From positions 1 to 45,664 of the forward strand of contig JAHZFK010000014.1 in NCBI GenBank assembly GCA_019421385.1: a DNA stretch of 45,664 bases, written 5' to 3'. Position numbers and translations under genes: made by a program. Below the pieces are notes generated by a model. It searched no databases. It was given only the letters and a program-made list of their open reading frames with translations, and was not told the origin of the DNA. The stretch comes from Clostridiales bacterium. GTDB taxonomy: Bacteria > Bacillota > Clostridia > Oscillospirales > Butyricicoccaceae. Of this stretch, positions 15,573-23,991 are shown piece after piece. The number at the start of each line of letters is the position of its first letter. Within the stretch, counting starts at the first letter, position 1.

Positions 15573-15586
15573 TGAAATCGGTTTCA
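15573..15586 (+). promoter_or_regulatory. LacI/CcpA-type operator
   Basis: TGAAATCGGTTTCA is an inverted repeat with central CG, broken at only one pair. It sits at about +8 to +21, where a bound repressor blocks transcription. It fits the LacI-family pattern expected for the neighbouring regulator and also fits the catabolite-responsive cre pattern TGWAANCGNTNWCA, so CcpA could share it. Confidence 0.75.
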
Positions 15587-15614
15587 CAAATAACGACGAA
15601 AGGGTGGAACAAAG

Positions 15615-17501
15615 GTGGACTATGGAAAAGCGGCTTCCGAGGTGCTCAGCAGCATCGGCGGAAAAGACAATGTGATCTCGGCGGCACATTGTGCAACACG
15701 TCTGCGGCTGGTGATCGCGGACAACAAAAAGGTGAATAAGGACGCTCTGGAAAATGCAACGGGCGTGCAGGGCGTATTTGAGGCGCAGGGGCAGCTGCAA
15801 ATCATTTTCGGTACCGGCACGGTCAATAAGGTGTATGACGAGTTCATTGCGCAGTCGGGCACGGCAGCGGTCATCAAGGACGAGGCTAAGGCGCAGGCAG
15901 CGCAGAAGGGCAACTGGTTCCAGCGCGGCATCAAGACGTTGGGCGATATTTTTGTACCGATCATTCCGGCGATCGTGGCATCGGGCTTCCTCATGGGCAT
16001 CATGGAGTCGCTCAAGTTCATGGTCAACAACGGCTTTATTACGCTCGACAGCACCAGCTCGCTGTTCGTGTTTGCCGATCTGTTTTCCAATGTAGCGTAT
16101 ACCTTCCTGCCGATCCTGATTGCGTTCTCGGCGGCTAAGGTGTTTGGCGGCAACCCGTTCCTCGGTGCAGTCATCGGCATGATTATGCTGCACCCCAACC
16201 TGCAAAATGCATGGACAGTGGCAACCGAAGGCGTACATACCTATCAGGAAGTATTCTTCGGCCTGTATAAAGTGCCGCTGGTCGGCTATCAGGGTCACGT
16301 TATTCCGGTCATCATTGCGGTATGGCTGATGTGCTTCATCGAAAAGAAGCTGCATAAAGTGGTGCCACCGATGTTCGATCTGTTTGTCACCCCGCTGGTT
16401 TCCGTGTTCGTGACCGGTTATCTGACGCTCGCAGCGATTGGCCCGGTGTTCACCACGGTCGAGAATTTTGTCATCAACGGTGTGCAGTGGCTCATCGCTA
16501 TCCCGTTTGGTATCGGCTCGTTCCTGATGGGTGGTTTGTATGCCACAACGGTCGTATCCGGCATCCATCATATGTACACGATCATTGACCTCGGACAGCT
16601 CAGCGCCTACGGTTTGACCTTCTGGCTGCCGCTGGCAAGCGCAGCAAATGTCGCACAGGGCGGTGCGGCACTTGCGGTCGCTATCAAGACCAAGAACAAA
16701 AAACTCAAGTCCATGGCGCTGCCGGCATCGCTCTCCGCGTTTATGGGCATCACAGAGCCGGCTATCTTCGGCGTTAACCTGCGCTTTGTTCGTCCGTTTA
16801 TCGCCGCGTCCATCGGCGGTGCGTGCGGCGCGCTGTACGCTTCGATTGTTGGACTGGGTGCGACCGGCACGGGTGTTACCGGTATCTTCGGCATCCTGCT
16901 GCACCTGCATCATCCGGTGCAGTACATCATCACCATCGGTATTGCAACCGGCGTTGCGTTTGTGCTTTCGTGGATCTTCGGCATTCCCGAGGAGAAAAAC
17001 GAAACCAAATCGGTGCCTGCTGAGCCGGAAAAGCCGGCAGTCGCTGCGCCGCAGGGAAATATCGCGCTGGTGTCTCCGCTGACCGGTGAGGCAGTTTCGC
17101 TGGAAGAAACCAACGATCCGGCGTTCGTATCCGGTGCGCTGGGCAAGGGCGTTGCAGTAAAACCTGCGGAAAACCGCATCGTTGCCCCGTGTGATGCAAC
17201 CGTATCGGCGGTCATGGGTCATGCGGTCGGTCTGGAATGCGACAACGGCGCAGAGCTGCTCATCCATGTGGGCGTGGATACGGTCAATCTGGAAGGAAAA
17301 TTCTTCACCGGCCATGTGCAGGAGGGGCAGCACGTCAAGGCGGGCGACCTGCTGCTGGAATTTGACAGCGAGGGCATTCAAAAAGCCGGTTATCCGGTCA
17401 TTACACCGGTCATTGTAACTAATACAGATCAATTTGCGTCGGTGGAGCCGTCCTTTGGTACGGTACAAGCCGGGAAAGATACGGTTCTGACGCTTCAGTA
17501 A
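15615..17501 (+). CDS. scrA: Sucrose-specific PTS enzyme EIIBCA
   Basis: A 628-residue phosphotransferase permease that imports sucrose as sucrose-6-phosphate. Domains run EIIB (about 1-90, phosphocysteine Cys26 in AAHCATRLRL), EIIC (about 105-460, ten or so membrane segments, VSGIHHMYTIIDLGQ, GITEPAIFGVNLRF) and a fused EIIA (about 490-628, phosphohistidine His551 in LLIHVGVDTVN). Many sucrose permeases lack EIIA; here it is built in. The start is a GTG with AGGGTGG upstream. Substrate follows from the GH32 enzyme and fructokinase behind it. Confidence 0.92.
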   Translation: MDYGKAASEVLSSIGGKDNVISAAHCATRLRLVIADNKKVNKDALENATGVQGVFEAQGQLQIIFGTGTVNKVYDEFIAQSGTAAVIKDEAKAQAAQKGNWFQRGIKTLGDIFVPIIPAIVASGFLMGIMESLKFMVNNGFITLDSTSSLFVFADLFSNVAYTFLPILIAFSAAKVFGGNPFLGAVIGMIMLHPNLQNAWTVATEGVHTYQEVFFGLYKVPLVGYQGHVIPVIIAVWLMCFIEKKLHKVVPPMFDLFVTPLVSVFVTGYLTLAAIGPVFTTVENFVINGVQWLIAIPFGIGSFLMGGLYATTVVSGIHHMYTIIDLGQLSAYGLTFWLPLASAANVAQGGAALAVAIKTKNKKLKSMALPASLSAFMGITEPAIFGVNLRFVRPFIAASIGGACGALYASIVGLGATGTGVTGIFGILLHLHHPVQYIITIGIATGVAFVLSWIFGIPEEKNETKSVPAEPEKPAVAAPQGNIALVSPLTGEAVSLEETNDPAFVSGALGKGVAVKPAENRIVAPCDATVSAVMGHAVGLECDNGAELLIHVGVDTVNLEGKFFTGHVQEGQHVKAGDLLLEFDSEGIQKAGYPVITPVIVTNTDQFASVEPSFGTVQAGKDTVLTLQ

Positions 17502-17516
17502 TAGGAGAGGATCGCC

Positions 17517-18923
17517 ATGAGCAATGCATTACAACGGGATCTCAAGCGGCTGGTGCGCCGCATCGAGCGGGAGGATGGGCCGCGCGCAGCGGCCGATCCC
17601 TTCCGGCAGCGATTCCATCTGATGCCGCCGGTCGGTTGGCTGAACGATCCCAACGGCCTGTGCCGCTGCGGTGAGTGGTACCATGTATTTTATCAGTACG
17701 GTCCGTTTGATCCCACAGGCGGCGTCAAGATGTGGGGACACTATCGCAGCCGCGACCTGCTGCACTGGGAACAGCTGCCGCCCATGCTGTACCCCGATCA
17801 GCCGTGGGATATCCACGGGGTGTATTCCGGTTCGGCGCTGGTCGAAGATGGTACACTATACCTGTACTACACGGGCAACGTCAAGCATGCGGGCGATTAC
17901 GATTATATTACGGCAGGGCGCGGTCATAACACCGCGCTTGCCGTGTCGCGCGACGGGGTGACGGTTGAGAGCAACGAACTGCTGCTGGAAAACTGGGATT
18001 ACCCGTCCGATCTGACCTGTCATGTGCGCGATCCCAAGGTTTGGGCGCAGGACGGCAAGTATTATATGGTGCTCGGCGCGCGCACCCGCGATGACCGCGG
18101 GGAACTGCTGGTATACGAATCGACCGATAAGCGCAGCTGGACACACATCAATACGCTGACGACACCGGAGAAATTCGGTTATATGTGGGAGTGTCCCGAC
18201 CTGTTCTGTCTGGACGGACAGTGGTTTTTGCAATGCTCGCCGCAGGGTGTCAAGCAGCAGGGCAACCGTTTCCAAAACGTGTATACCTGCGGTTATTTTC
18301 CGCTGTACGGTGATTTTCGCGGCGAATATACGCTGGGAGAATTTCAGGAGATGGATTGCGGCTTTGATTTCTATGCGCCGCAGACCTTCCTCGATGGCGA
18401 TCGCCGCGTGCAGATCGGCTGGATGGGAATGCCGGATGCGCCGTACACCAACCCGACCGTCGAACAGGGCTGGCAGCATTGTCTAACCGTTCCGTGCTTG
18501 CTGCGGCGCGACGGCGACCGGCTGCTGCGCACGCCGGTGCCCGAGATCGACGCGTTGCGCGGCGCACAGATTGCACCGGAGGACGCACAGGTGTTCGACA
18601 TGGTTTGCCGTACGGAGCGTGCAGGCAGACTTGTCATCCGCGGCAGCGCTGTGATAGAATGGGAGGCAGGGCAGCTGCGCCTGACGCTGGATGGCGGCGG
18701 TTCCGGCCGCACCGTGCGGATCGCATCGGTGGATACGGTCGAGACGCTGCGCGTGCTGGCGGATACTTCCTCGTTGGAAGTGTTCATCAACGGCGGAGAA
18801 CAGGTGCTGTCTACGCGCTATTATCCTGCGTCGTATCTGCACGGCGTGACGGTTTTCGGCGCGGAGGCGGAGCTCTGGGAGATGGGCTCGCTGCAAATCA
18901 CAGAGCAACAGGATGTGGAATAA
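17517..18923 (+). CDS. scrB: Sucrose-6-phosphate hydrolase, GH32
   Basis: A 468-residue glycoside hydrolase family 32 enzyme. The three catalytic motifs are present: WLNDPNG (nucleophile Asp44), RDP (171-173) and ECPD with acid/base Glu225. A five-bladed propeller is followed by a C-terminal beta-sandwich (about 350-465, ending in LADTSSLEVFINGGE). No signal peptide, so it acts in the cytoplasm on sucrose-6-phosphate made by the PTS, giving glucose-6-phosphate and fructose. GGAGAGG precedes the ATG, 15 bases after scrA. Confidence 0.94.
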   Translation: MSNALQRDLKRLVRRIEREDGPRAAADPFRQRFHLMPPVGWLNDPNGLCRCGEWYHVFYQYGPFDPTGGVKMWGHYRSRDLLHWEQLPPMLYPDQPWDIHGVYSGSALVEDGTLYLYYTGNVKHAGDYDYITAGRGHNTALAVSRDGVTVESNELLLENWDYPSDLTCHVRDPKVWAQDGKYYMVLGARTRDDRGELLVYESTDKRSWTHINTLTTPEKFGYMWECPDLFCLDGQWFLQCSPQGVKQQGNRFQNVYTCGYFPLYGDFRGEYTLGEFQEMDCGFDFYAPQTFLDGDRRVQIGWMGMPDAPYTNPTVEQGWQHCLTVPCLLRRDGDRLLRTPVPEIDALRGAQIAPEDAQVFDMVCRTERAGRLVIRGSAVIEWEAGQLRLTLDGGGSGRTVRIASVDTVETLRVLADTSSLEVFINGGEQVLSTRYYPASYLHGVTVFGAEAELWEMGSLQITEQQDVE

Positions 18924-18925
18924 TC

Positions 18926-19786
18926 ATGTCGAAAATACAACTACTCGCACTGGATCTGGACGGAACACTGCTTGGAACGGACAGCCGCGTGTCGCGTGAA
19001 AACGCGCGCGCGGTTCGTCTTGCGCAGCAGGCGGGCGTACAGGTCGTGTTATGCACAGGCCGCAATCTGACCGAAACGCGCGCGTTCAACGCACAGCTGG
19101 ATGCCTCCGCCGATTGGGCGGTCATTACCAACGGCGCGGCGGTGATGCGCTTTTCGGACGGGGCACAGATGGCGTTTGATGGACTGGATGGAGAAATGTG
19201 CGCCGCAGTGCGTGCCATATGCGCAAAATTTGGGCTTGACTTGTGCGTATATACAGCGGATCGGTTGTATTACGGACGGGATTTTCTGCGTTTTCTGGAG
19301 GAATTGCGCCGGCGTGGACATGTGACCCTGAATGAAGCGGACGAGGGGTACGAGTTCGTTCCGGACAAAGCAAAGTGGGATGAGGTGCTCGCGCACGAGG
19401 ATGGGCGCATCGTCAAGGCGATTTTGCACCATCTCGATCCCGCTGAGATCGACAAAATCATGCAGGCGCTGGAGGAAACCGGCCTGTTTGAACTGACACC
19501 GTCGGTGATGTACGGCGGCGAACTGAAAAATGTAGAGATCAACCGCAAGGGCGTGCACAAGGGATATGCACTGAACAGGCTTGTGGCGCAGCTTGGCTTG
19601 GATATGAATGCGGTGATGGCGATTGGCGACAGCGACAACGACCTGACCATGCTGCAAATGGCAGGACTGGGCGTTGCTATGGCAAATGCTGCGCCGCATG
19701 TTCGCGCGGCAGCCGACGCGGTGACGCTAGACAATGCGTCGGACGGTGTGGCGGCAGCGATCAAACGGTATATTTTGGAGGAATAG
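18926..19786 (+). CDS. HAD family (Cof-type) phosphatase
   Basis: A 286-residue haloacid dehalogenase-type hydrolase with motif I LDLDGTLL near the N-terminus, motif II in VVLCTGRN, Lys in EINRKGVHKG and motif III GDSDNDLTML. Cof-type enzymes dephosphorylate sugar phosphates and similar compounds. The ATG follows the scrB stop after two bases, so it is translated by coupling. Inside a sucrose operon it may clear excess sugar phosphates; the substrate is not visible from sequence. Confidence 0.9.
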   Translation: MSKIQLLALDLDGTLLGTDSRVSRENARAVRLAQQAGVQVVLCTGRNLTETRAFNAQLDASADWAVITNGAAVMRFSDGAQMAFDGLDGEMCAAVRAICAKFGLDLCVYTADRLYYGRDFLRFLEELRRRGHVTLNEADEGYEFVPDKAKWDEVLAHEDGRIVKAILHHLDPAEIDKIMQALEETGLFELTPSVMYGGELKNVEINRKGVHKGYALNRLVAQLGLDMNAVMAIGDSDNDLTMLQMAGLGVAMANAAPHVRAAADAVTLDNASDGVAAAIKRYILEE

Positions 19787-19788
19787 GC

Positions 19789-20751
19789 ATGAAAAAAGTG
19801 GTGGCGATCGGGGAACTGCTGATCGACTTTGTGCCGCAGCAGAAGGGCTGCGCGCTGGATGAGGTGACGCATTTTGAACGTGTCGCAGGCGGTGCGCCCG
19901 CCAATGTGGCGGCGGCGGTCGCGCGGTTGGGCGGCAATGCGTCTATGATCTCGCAGGTAGGCGAGGATGCCTTTGGCACGCACATTCTCAAGGTGCTCGC
20001 GGATAACGGTGTGGATATTTCCACGGTATTCCGCACGGGGCGGGCCAACACCGGGCTTGCCTTTGTCTCGCTCGATGCGACCGGCAACCGCGAGTTTTCC
20101 TTTTTCCGCAATCCCTCGGCAGACTTGTTCCTCGACGAAGCACAGATCCGTCCGGATATGTTCGACGACTGCGCAGTGCTGCACTTCTGCTCGGTCGATC
20201 TGGTTGACTGGCCGGTGCGGGCGGCGCATCGGCGCGCCATCCAACTGGCGCGCGAAGCGGGCGCGTTGATTTCGTTCGACCCCAATGTACGTCTGCCGCT
20301 GTGGGATGACCCGGCGGATTGTCAGGCGGCGATCCGCGCATTCCTGCCATTTGCCGATTTGGTCAAGCTGTCGGATGATGAAGTAGAGTTCGTCACTGGC
20401 TGTACGGATGAGCGCGAGGCGGCAAAGCAGCTGTTTGCAGGCGGCTGCAAGCTGCTGCTGGTCACGCGCGGCGCGCATGGCTCGGCGGTTTACACGCCGC
20501 AGACCGAGGCGTTTGCCGAAACGCTGTCCGTTCCGGTTACCGACACGACCGGCGCGGGCGATTCGTTCATTGGTTCGTTCCTGTATCAGCTGACGCGGGA
20601 CGGCATTGGCGTGGAGGAACTGTCCGTGCTGCCGCAGGCGCAGCTGGAAGCCTATCTGCGTTTTTCTGCGCAGTATGCGTCGCTCACCGTGCAGCACAAG
20701 GGCGCGGTTATGGCGACGCTGGATGAGCTGAAACAGGCATATCCGGACTAA
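19789..20751 (+). CDS. scrK: Fructokinase, PfkB family
   Basis: A 320-residue ribokinase-like sugar kinase. The N-terminal GELLIDFVPQ and GGAPANVAAAVARLGG, and the C-terminal DTTGAGDSFIGSFL with the catalytic Asp, match PfkB fructokinases. It phosphorylates the fructose released by ScrB. Its ATG lies two bases after the HAD stop with GGAGG in the preceding codons. The operon ends in a strong terminator. Confidence 0.93.
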   Translation: MKKVVAIGELLIDFVPQQKGCALDEVTHFERVAGGAPANVAAAVARLGGNASMISQVGEDAFGTHILKVLADNGVDISTVFRTGRANTGLAFVSLDATGNREFSFFRNPSADLFLDEAQIRPDMFDDCAVLHFCSVDLVDWPVRAAHRRAIQLAREAGALISFDPNVRLPLWDDPADCQAAIRAFLPFADLVKLSDDEVEFVTGCTDEREAAKQLFAGGCKLLLVTRGAHGSAVYTPQTEAFAETLSVPVTDTTGAGDSFIGSFLYQLTRDGIGVEELSVLPQAQLEAYLRFSAQYASLTVQHKGAVMATLDELKQAYPD

Positions 20752-20761
20752 GATACAACAA

Positions 20762-20796
20762 AAAACGGCTCGTACCATTTCGGTGCGAGCCGTTTT
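20762..20796. terminator. Bidirectional terminator between scrK and the glycosyltransferase-like gene
   Basis: A 15-bp stem (20762-20776 with 20782-20796, one G-T pair) with loop ATTTC, flanked by A and T runs on both sides. It serves scrK (+) and the convergent minus-strand gene. Confidence 0.92.
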
Positions 20797-20802
20797 GTTA
20801 TG

Positions 20803-21666
20803 TTAGTCGGAAAAATAGCGGGCAAGCGTGGGCACGGCGGCGATGCGTACAGCCGCGTCCGGAAAATCACGTCGCAGACGCGCGGCGCAGCGACGGCAAA
20901 AGTCCTCATAGAGCGCGGGTTCATCCCGCATTTGCTGCTTAAAGCCCCAGATATGGGTGAAATAGCCTTGCTGTGTGCCGGTAAACAGCGCTTCCGGATC
21001 GGATAACGCAACGGCGCGAATGCCCTTTTGTGCAGCGCACATTGCCAGCAGGCGTTGCTCGGCAAAAACCATATAGGTCAGCACATCATCCGCGTCTGAG
21101 GAGCATCGCATAAAGCGGATGGCGGTATCCGTATAATACCGCCGAAAATCATCGCTTGCCAGATAGCAAAGCGCGGTGTTGAACGGCTGCACTGTCCAGT
21201 CAAAGGCCGAAAAGTCAAAGCCATGTGTCTGGGTAAACGCACGCGTATCCGGATAGATGTCCGGCATGATGTCCTCACGGTGGATGGCAGCGGCATCCAG
21301 CCCTTGCAGCAACGGTGCGAGCGGCTTCCAGCAGATAAAATCGGTGTCGATCATCACACAGGGGGAGGGCATCGCGGACAGGGCGTACAGTTTGCCTGCC
21401 GCCCAGAATGCCATGGGGTTTATGTCCTCCGGTACAGCGTCAAGCAGGGGATGCACGCCTTCGTCCCACAAAAAAGTAAGGCCGAGCGCGTCGTAGTACC
21501 GCTGGGCCTTGATATCGCAGATCATACGGATGGGGCCGTTTTCGCGTCGCCACGCCAGCGCGGAAAGCGCAGTCGTCAGCAGTTCAAACGGTTCAATCGC
21601 ATAAGGTTGGTCGGGCGAGCGCACGAAAAACGGGCGCGTCCAGTTGGAGTGAAACGCACGCAGCAT
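20803..21666 (-). CDS. Glycosyltransferase-like protein, function unknown
   Basis: A 287-residue cytoplasmic protein I cannot place in a named family with certainty. CVMIDTDFICWKPL (DTD at 107-109) after a hydrophobic strand looks like the DxD nucleotide-sugar site of a GT-A fold, and AAIHREDIMPDIYPD plus FNTALCYLASDDF resemble acceptor-side segments of such enzymes. No membrane segment or signal. The ATG overlaps the stop of the upstream repeat-protein gene by one base (TGATG), so the two are coupled; an earlier in-frame TTG is less likely. A role in modifying the repeat protein is inferred. Confidence 0.6.
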   Translation of the reverse strand: MLRAFHSNWTRPFFVRSPDQPYAIEPFELLTTALSALAWRRENGPIRMICDIKAQRYYDALGLTFLWDEGVHPLLDAVPEDINPMAFWAAGKLYALSAMPSPCVMIDTDFICWKPLAPLLQGLDAAAIHREDIMPDIYPDTRAFTQTHGFDFSAFDWTVQPFNTALCYLASDDFRRYYTDTAIRFMRCSSDADDVLTYMVFAEQRLLAMCAAQKGIRAVALSDPEALFTGTQQGYFTHIWGFKQQMRDEPALYEDFCRRCAARLRRDFPDAAVRIAAVPTLARYFSD

Positions 21667-22262
21667 CAAATCAGCTCCAATCCGTAGCCGCCGACCAGAT
21701 AGGTGCAGGAGCCGAACACATACGAGCCGGAACCGGAAGAAAGATAGCTGGTGCGGTACGAGGTGGTGTATGAGGTCATATACGAGCCGGAACCAGAACC
21801 AGAGCCGGTGCGCAGAAAGACCGTGCGGATAACGGTGACCACATGCGTGCCGTTTTCGAGGATGTCAACCGGTGGCAGCGCGCCGCCCATGATCGGCACG
21901 GGAGGCTGACCGTCTTCAGCGGGATACCAGCCGTTCGGAAACGGATCGACCGCAAACACGCCATTGGGTGCGGCCTGCTCGACCACCACTTCTTCTGCAG
22001 GGGACTCCTCTGCGGGTGGCTGCGTATGGCGGGCAAAGCTGTCCTCGTCCATCGCGACGCCGTCGAGCGCACGATAGTGCTCCGGATCCATCGCAAGGAT
22101 GCCTTCCGGCGCAGGGATTGGCTGCGCGGGTTCTTCGACTGTGGGCTGCGCTTGTTCTACGGGTGCGCAGTGCTTGGCGTAGCTGTCCAAATCAAAAACG
22201 ACCCCGTCGATCTCCCGGTAATTGCTTGGATCCATCGCCAGAATACCGTTGGATTTTGACAT
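21666..22262 (-). CDS. Unrecognised repeat protein with Gly/Ser/Thr/Tyr-rich tail
   Basis: A 198-residue protein with no family I recognise. From the ATG at 22262 it has two 28-residue repeats (residues 4-31 and 52-79; pattern GILAMDP..YR..DGV..D.DS.A.H), a shortened third copy (GVFAVDP, from 99), Pro/Glu-rich linkers between them, then a strand-like stretch THVVTVIRTVFLRT and a tail of about 45 residues made almost wholly of Gly, Ser, Thr and Tyr (SYMTSYTTSYRTSYLSSGSG). There is no signal peptide. AAGGGGG seven bases upstream favours the ATG over a GTG two codons earlier. Its own promoter lies upstream; the coupled next gene is glycosyltransferase-like. Confidence 0.75.
   Translation of the reverse strand: MSKSNGILAMDPSNYREIDGVVFDLDSYAKHCAPVEQAQPTVEEPAQPIPAPEGILAMDPEHYRALDGVAMDEDSFARHTQPPAEESPAEEVVVEQAAPNGVFAVDPFPNGWYPAEDGQPPVPIMGGALPPVDILENGTHVVTVIRTVFLRTGSGSGSGSYMTSYTTSYRTSYLSSGSGSYVFGSCTYLVGGYGLELI
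21684..21809 (-). repeat. Low-complexity Gly/Ser/Thr/Tyr coding tail
   Basis: Codons for alternating Gly-Ser and for a three-residue beat in which TSY recurs. The DNA repeats TACGAGCCGGAACC at 21721 and again at 21781 on the forward strand. Such tracts can change length by slippage. Confidence 0.7.
22026..22253 (-). repeat. Tandem 28-codon protein repeats separated by a Pro/Glu linker
   Basis: Copy 1 is encoded at 22170-22253 and copy 2 at 22026-22109. They share GILAMDP, an aromatic Tyr, DGV and D.DS with a final His. The linker of about 20 codons is rich in Gln, Pro, Val and Glu. A degenerate third copy follows at about 21920-21970. Confidence 0.8.
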
Positions 22263-22296
22263 GGCCACGCCCCCTTCCCATTTGCCTTCTATTCAA

Positions 22297-22325
22297 ATTA
22301 TACTGTACCGCGGGGTAAAGCGCAA
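22297..22325 (-). promoter_or_regulatory. Promoter of the repeat-protein/glycosyltransferase operon
   Basis: On the minus strand a perfect TATAAT (forward 22297-22302) follows TTGCGC (forward 22320-22325) by 17 bases. It is back to back with the promoter of the FkbM gene. Confidence 0.65.
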
Positions 22326-22358
22326 TGAGAAAATCGCGCCGTGAAAAAGTTTTTCCGC

Positions 22359-22387
22359 TTTACAGCAGGATGTGTACCGATTATAAT
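22359..22387 (+). promoter_or_regulatory. Promoter of the FkbM methyltransferase gene
   Basis: TTTACA (22359-22364), 17-base spacer, perfect TATAAT (22382-22387). The two divergent -35 elements are only 33 bases apart, close enough for joint control. Confidence 0.8.
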
Positions 22388-22414
22388 AGAAAGAACGGAA
22401 AAGGAGAGAAGAAT

Positions 22415-23482
22415 ATGGATTTTTTGGCACTGGAACGGTCGGTTTGGCAGGTGCTGCGCGAAGAAAAGCGTCCGATTGTTCTATACGGCATGGGTGATGG
22501 CGCGGATAAAATTCTTGCGCAGTTTGATGCGTGCGGCATTCGCGCGTCCGGTGTATTCGCCAGCGACGAGTTTGTGCGCGGGCACAGCTTTCACGGTTTC
22601 CGGGTGCAAAAGCTGTCCGAAGTGTTGGAGCAGTTTGGTGAAGATATCGTGATTGTGATTGCGTTCGCCAGCCAGCGACCCGAGGTGCTGGAAAAGATGT
22701 ATGCGTTAGACACACGGTTCGACGTGGTCGCGCCCGATGTGCCCGTCGTTCCGGGGGCCGTGTTTGACGAACAATTTGTGCAGGCGCATCAGGCAGAGAT
22801 GCAGCAGGCGTTTGACCTGCTGGCAGACGAGCAATCGCGGCAGGTGTTCCTCGATACAGTGCGGTTCAAGCTGTCCGGCAAGCTGTGTTATCTGCGCGCC
22901 AGTGAGACGGATAAGGACGAGGTGTTCCGCAGCATTCTGTGTCCTACGAAAAAAGAGCATTTTGCTGATCTCGGCGCGTATACTGGCGACACGATCCGCG
23001 AACTGCTGCATTATACGGACGACGCGTTTGCGTCCATCACCGCACTGGAGCCTGATCGGCGCAGCTTCCGTAAGCTGACCGCCTATGCTGAGGGGCTGTC
23101 CGGCAGCGTCCGGTGTGAGCAGGCTGGCACGTGGTCAAGTGATACCGTGCTTTGTTTCTCTGATCAGGCAGGGCGGCAGTCACGCGTGACAAAGCAGGGC
23201 AGGGAAACCCAAATGCGCGCGCTGGACAGTGTGCTGGATGGCGCGCCTTGCACCTATCTGAAAATGGATGTGGAGGGCGCGGAGCGCGAGGCGATTGCAG
23301 GCGCGGCGCAGACCATCCGGCAGTATCGGCCGAAGCTGAACCTTGCAGCCTATCACAAAAGTGAGGATTTTTTCCAGCTGCCGCTGCTCATTCATGCGCT
23401 TTGTCCGGAATATCGTCTGTATCTGCGGCACCACCCGTATGTACCCGCATGGGACACCAATTTATATGGGGTCTGCCCGTAA
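22415..23482 (+). CDS. FkbM family methyltransferase
   Basis: A 355-residue protein. Residues about 15-115 form a Rossmann-like domain of the kind found in sugar-modifying enzymes (IVLYGMGDGADKIL, VIVIAFASQRPEVLEKM). Residues about 165-340 form the FkbM S-adenosylmethionine domain (HFADLGAYTGDTIRELL, LEPDRRSFRKL, MRALDSVL, CTYLKMDVEGAEREAIAGA, RPKLNLAAYHK). FkbM enzymes O-methylate sugars and small molecules. AAGGAGAG precedes the ATG; the open frame to 22325 is ignored because it would start before the promoter. Divergent from the repeat-protein operon, it may methylate the same product; this is inference. Confidence 0.85.
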   Translation: MDFLALERSVWQVLREEKRPIVLYGMGDGADKILAQFDACGIRASGVFASDEFVRGHSFHGFRVQKLSEVLEQFGEDIVIVIAFASQRPEVLEKMYALDTRFDVVAPDVPVVPGAVFDEQFVQAHQAEMQQAFDLLADEQSRQVFLDTVRFKLSGKLCYLRASETDKDEVFRSILCPTKKEHFADLGAYTGDTIRELLHYTDDAFASITALEPDRRSFRKLTAYAEGLSGSVRCEQAGTWSSDTVLCFSDQAGRQSRVTKQGRETQMRALDSVLDGAPCTYLKMDVEGAEREAIAGAAQTIRQYRPKLNLAAYHKSEDFFQLPLLIHALCPEYRLYLRHHPYVPAWDTNLYGVCP

Positions 23483-23552
23483 AAAACACTGGCAATTGCA
23501 GGGGACAAGCAGTATAATAAACATACAGTAATCTGCAAAGGAGAGGTTTACA

Positions 23553-23975
23553 ATGGGATGTTTTTACTGTGATGAACACCATGAGGGCCGCGAGGCGATC
23601 ATGTTCAAGGTTGGCGATATGAAGGCGGGCACGCTCTATCTGTTTAAGGATCAGGCGCACAAGGGTCGCTGCGTGCTGGCACTGGGCACCCATAAGAAGG
23701 AGCTGTGCGAGTGCGACGAGCAGGAGCGCAACGACTTTATGGCTGATCTGGCGGCGGCATCCGGCGCGGTCAAGAAGCTGTGGGGCTGCACCAAGCTCAA
23801 CCTTGGTTCGTTTGGCGACACCAATCCGCACCTGCATTTCCATATCGTTCCGAAGTATGAGGGCGGCTTTGAGTTCGGCGGCAGCTTTGCCATCACCAAT
23901 CCCGAGCCGGTGCATCTCAAGGACGAGGAGTATCAGGAAATGATCGCGGCGCTCAAGCAGGAGCTGGGCATCTGA
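23553..23975 (+). CDS. HIT family nucleotide hydrolase
   Basis: A 140-residue histidine-triad protein with the catalytic HLHFHIVP motif (His93, His95, His97) and CFYCDEHHEG at the N-terminus, which may bind a metal. HIT enzymes hydrolyse nucleoside phosphoramidates and related nucleotides. AAAGGAGAGG precedes the ATG. A TATAAT at 23513-23518 with a poor -35 is the likely promoter. A terminator follows directly, so it is a single-gene unit. Confidence 0.88.
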   Translation: MGCFYCDEHHEGREAIMFKVGDMKAGTLYLFKDQAHKGRCVLALGTHKKELCECDEQERNDFMADLAAASGAVKKLWGCTKLNLGSFGDTNPHLHFHIVPKYEGGFEFGGSFAITNPEPVHLKDEEYQEMIAALKQELGI

Positions 23976-23991
23976 GCTGTTTTATTATACG

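Noticed and set aside
15599..15612. T-box-like AGGGTGGAAC before the PTS start
   Set aside because: The following CCGCG, a stem I specifier loop and a terminator/antiterminator are all missing; the bases act as ribosome site for the GTG start.
15531..17468. A 645-codon open frame antisense to the sucrose PTS gene
   Set aside because: It has no ribosome site, no family resemblance and a composition biased to Arg, His, Asp and Cys, as expected for the reverse of a G+C-rich gene with strong domain motifs.
19270..20778. A 502-codon open frame antisense to the HAD and fructokinase genes
   Set aside because: Mirror of two well-supported enzymes; Arg/His-rich low-quality translation and no start signals.
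21666..22262. Repeat protein as a typical RiPP precursor
   Set aside because: At 198 residues with repeats at the N-terminus, no double-Gly leader end and no recognised RiPP cyclase, radical SAM or peptidase-transporter nearby, a classic precursor is unlikely; kept only as an open idea.
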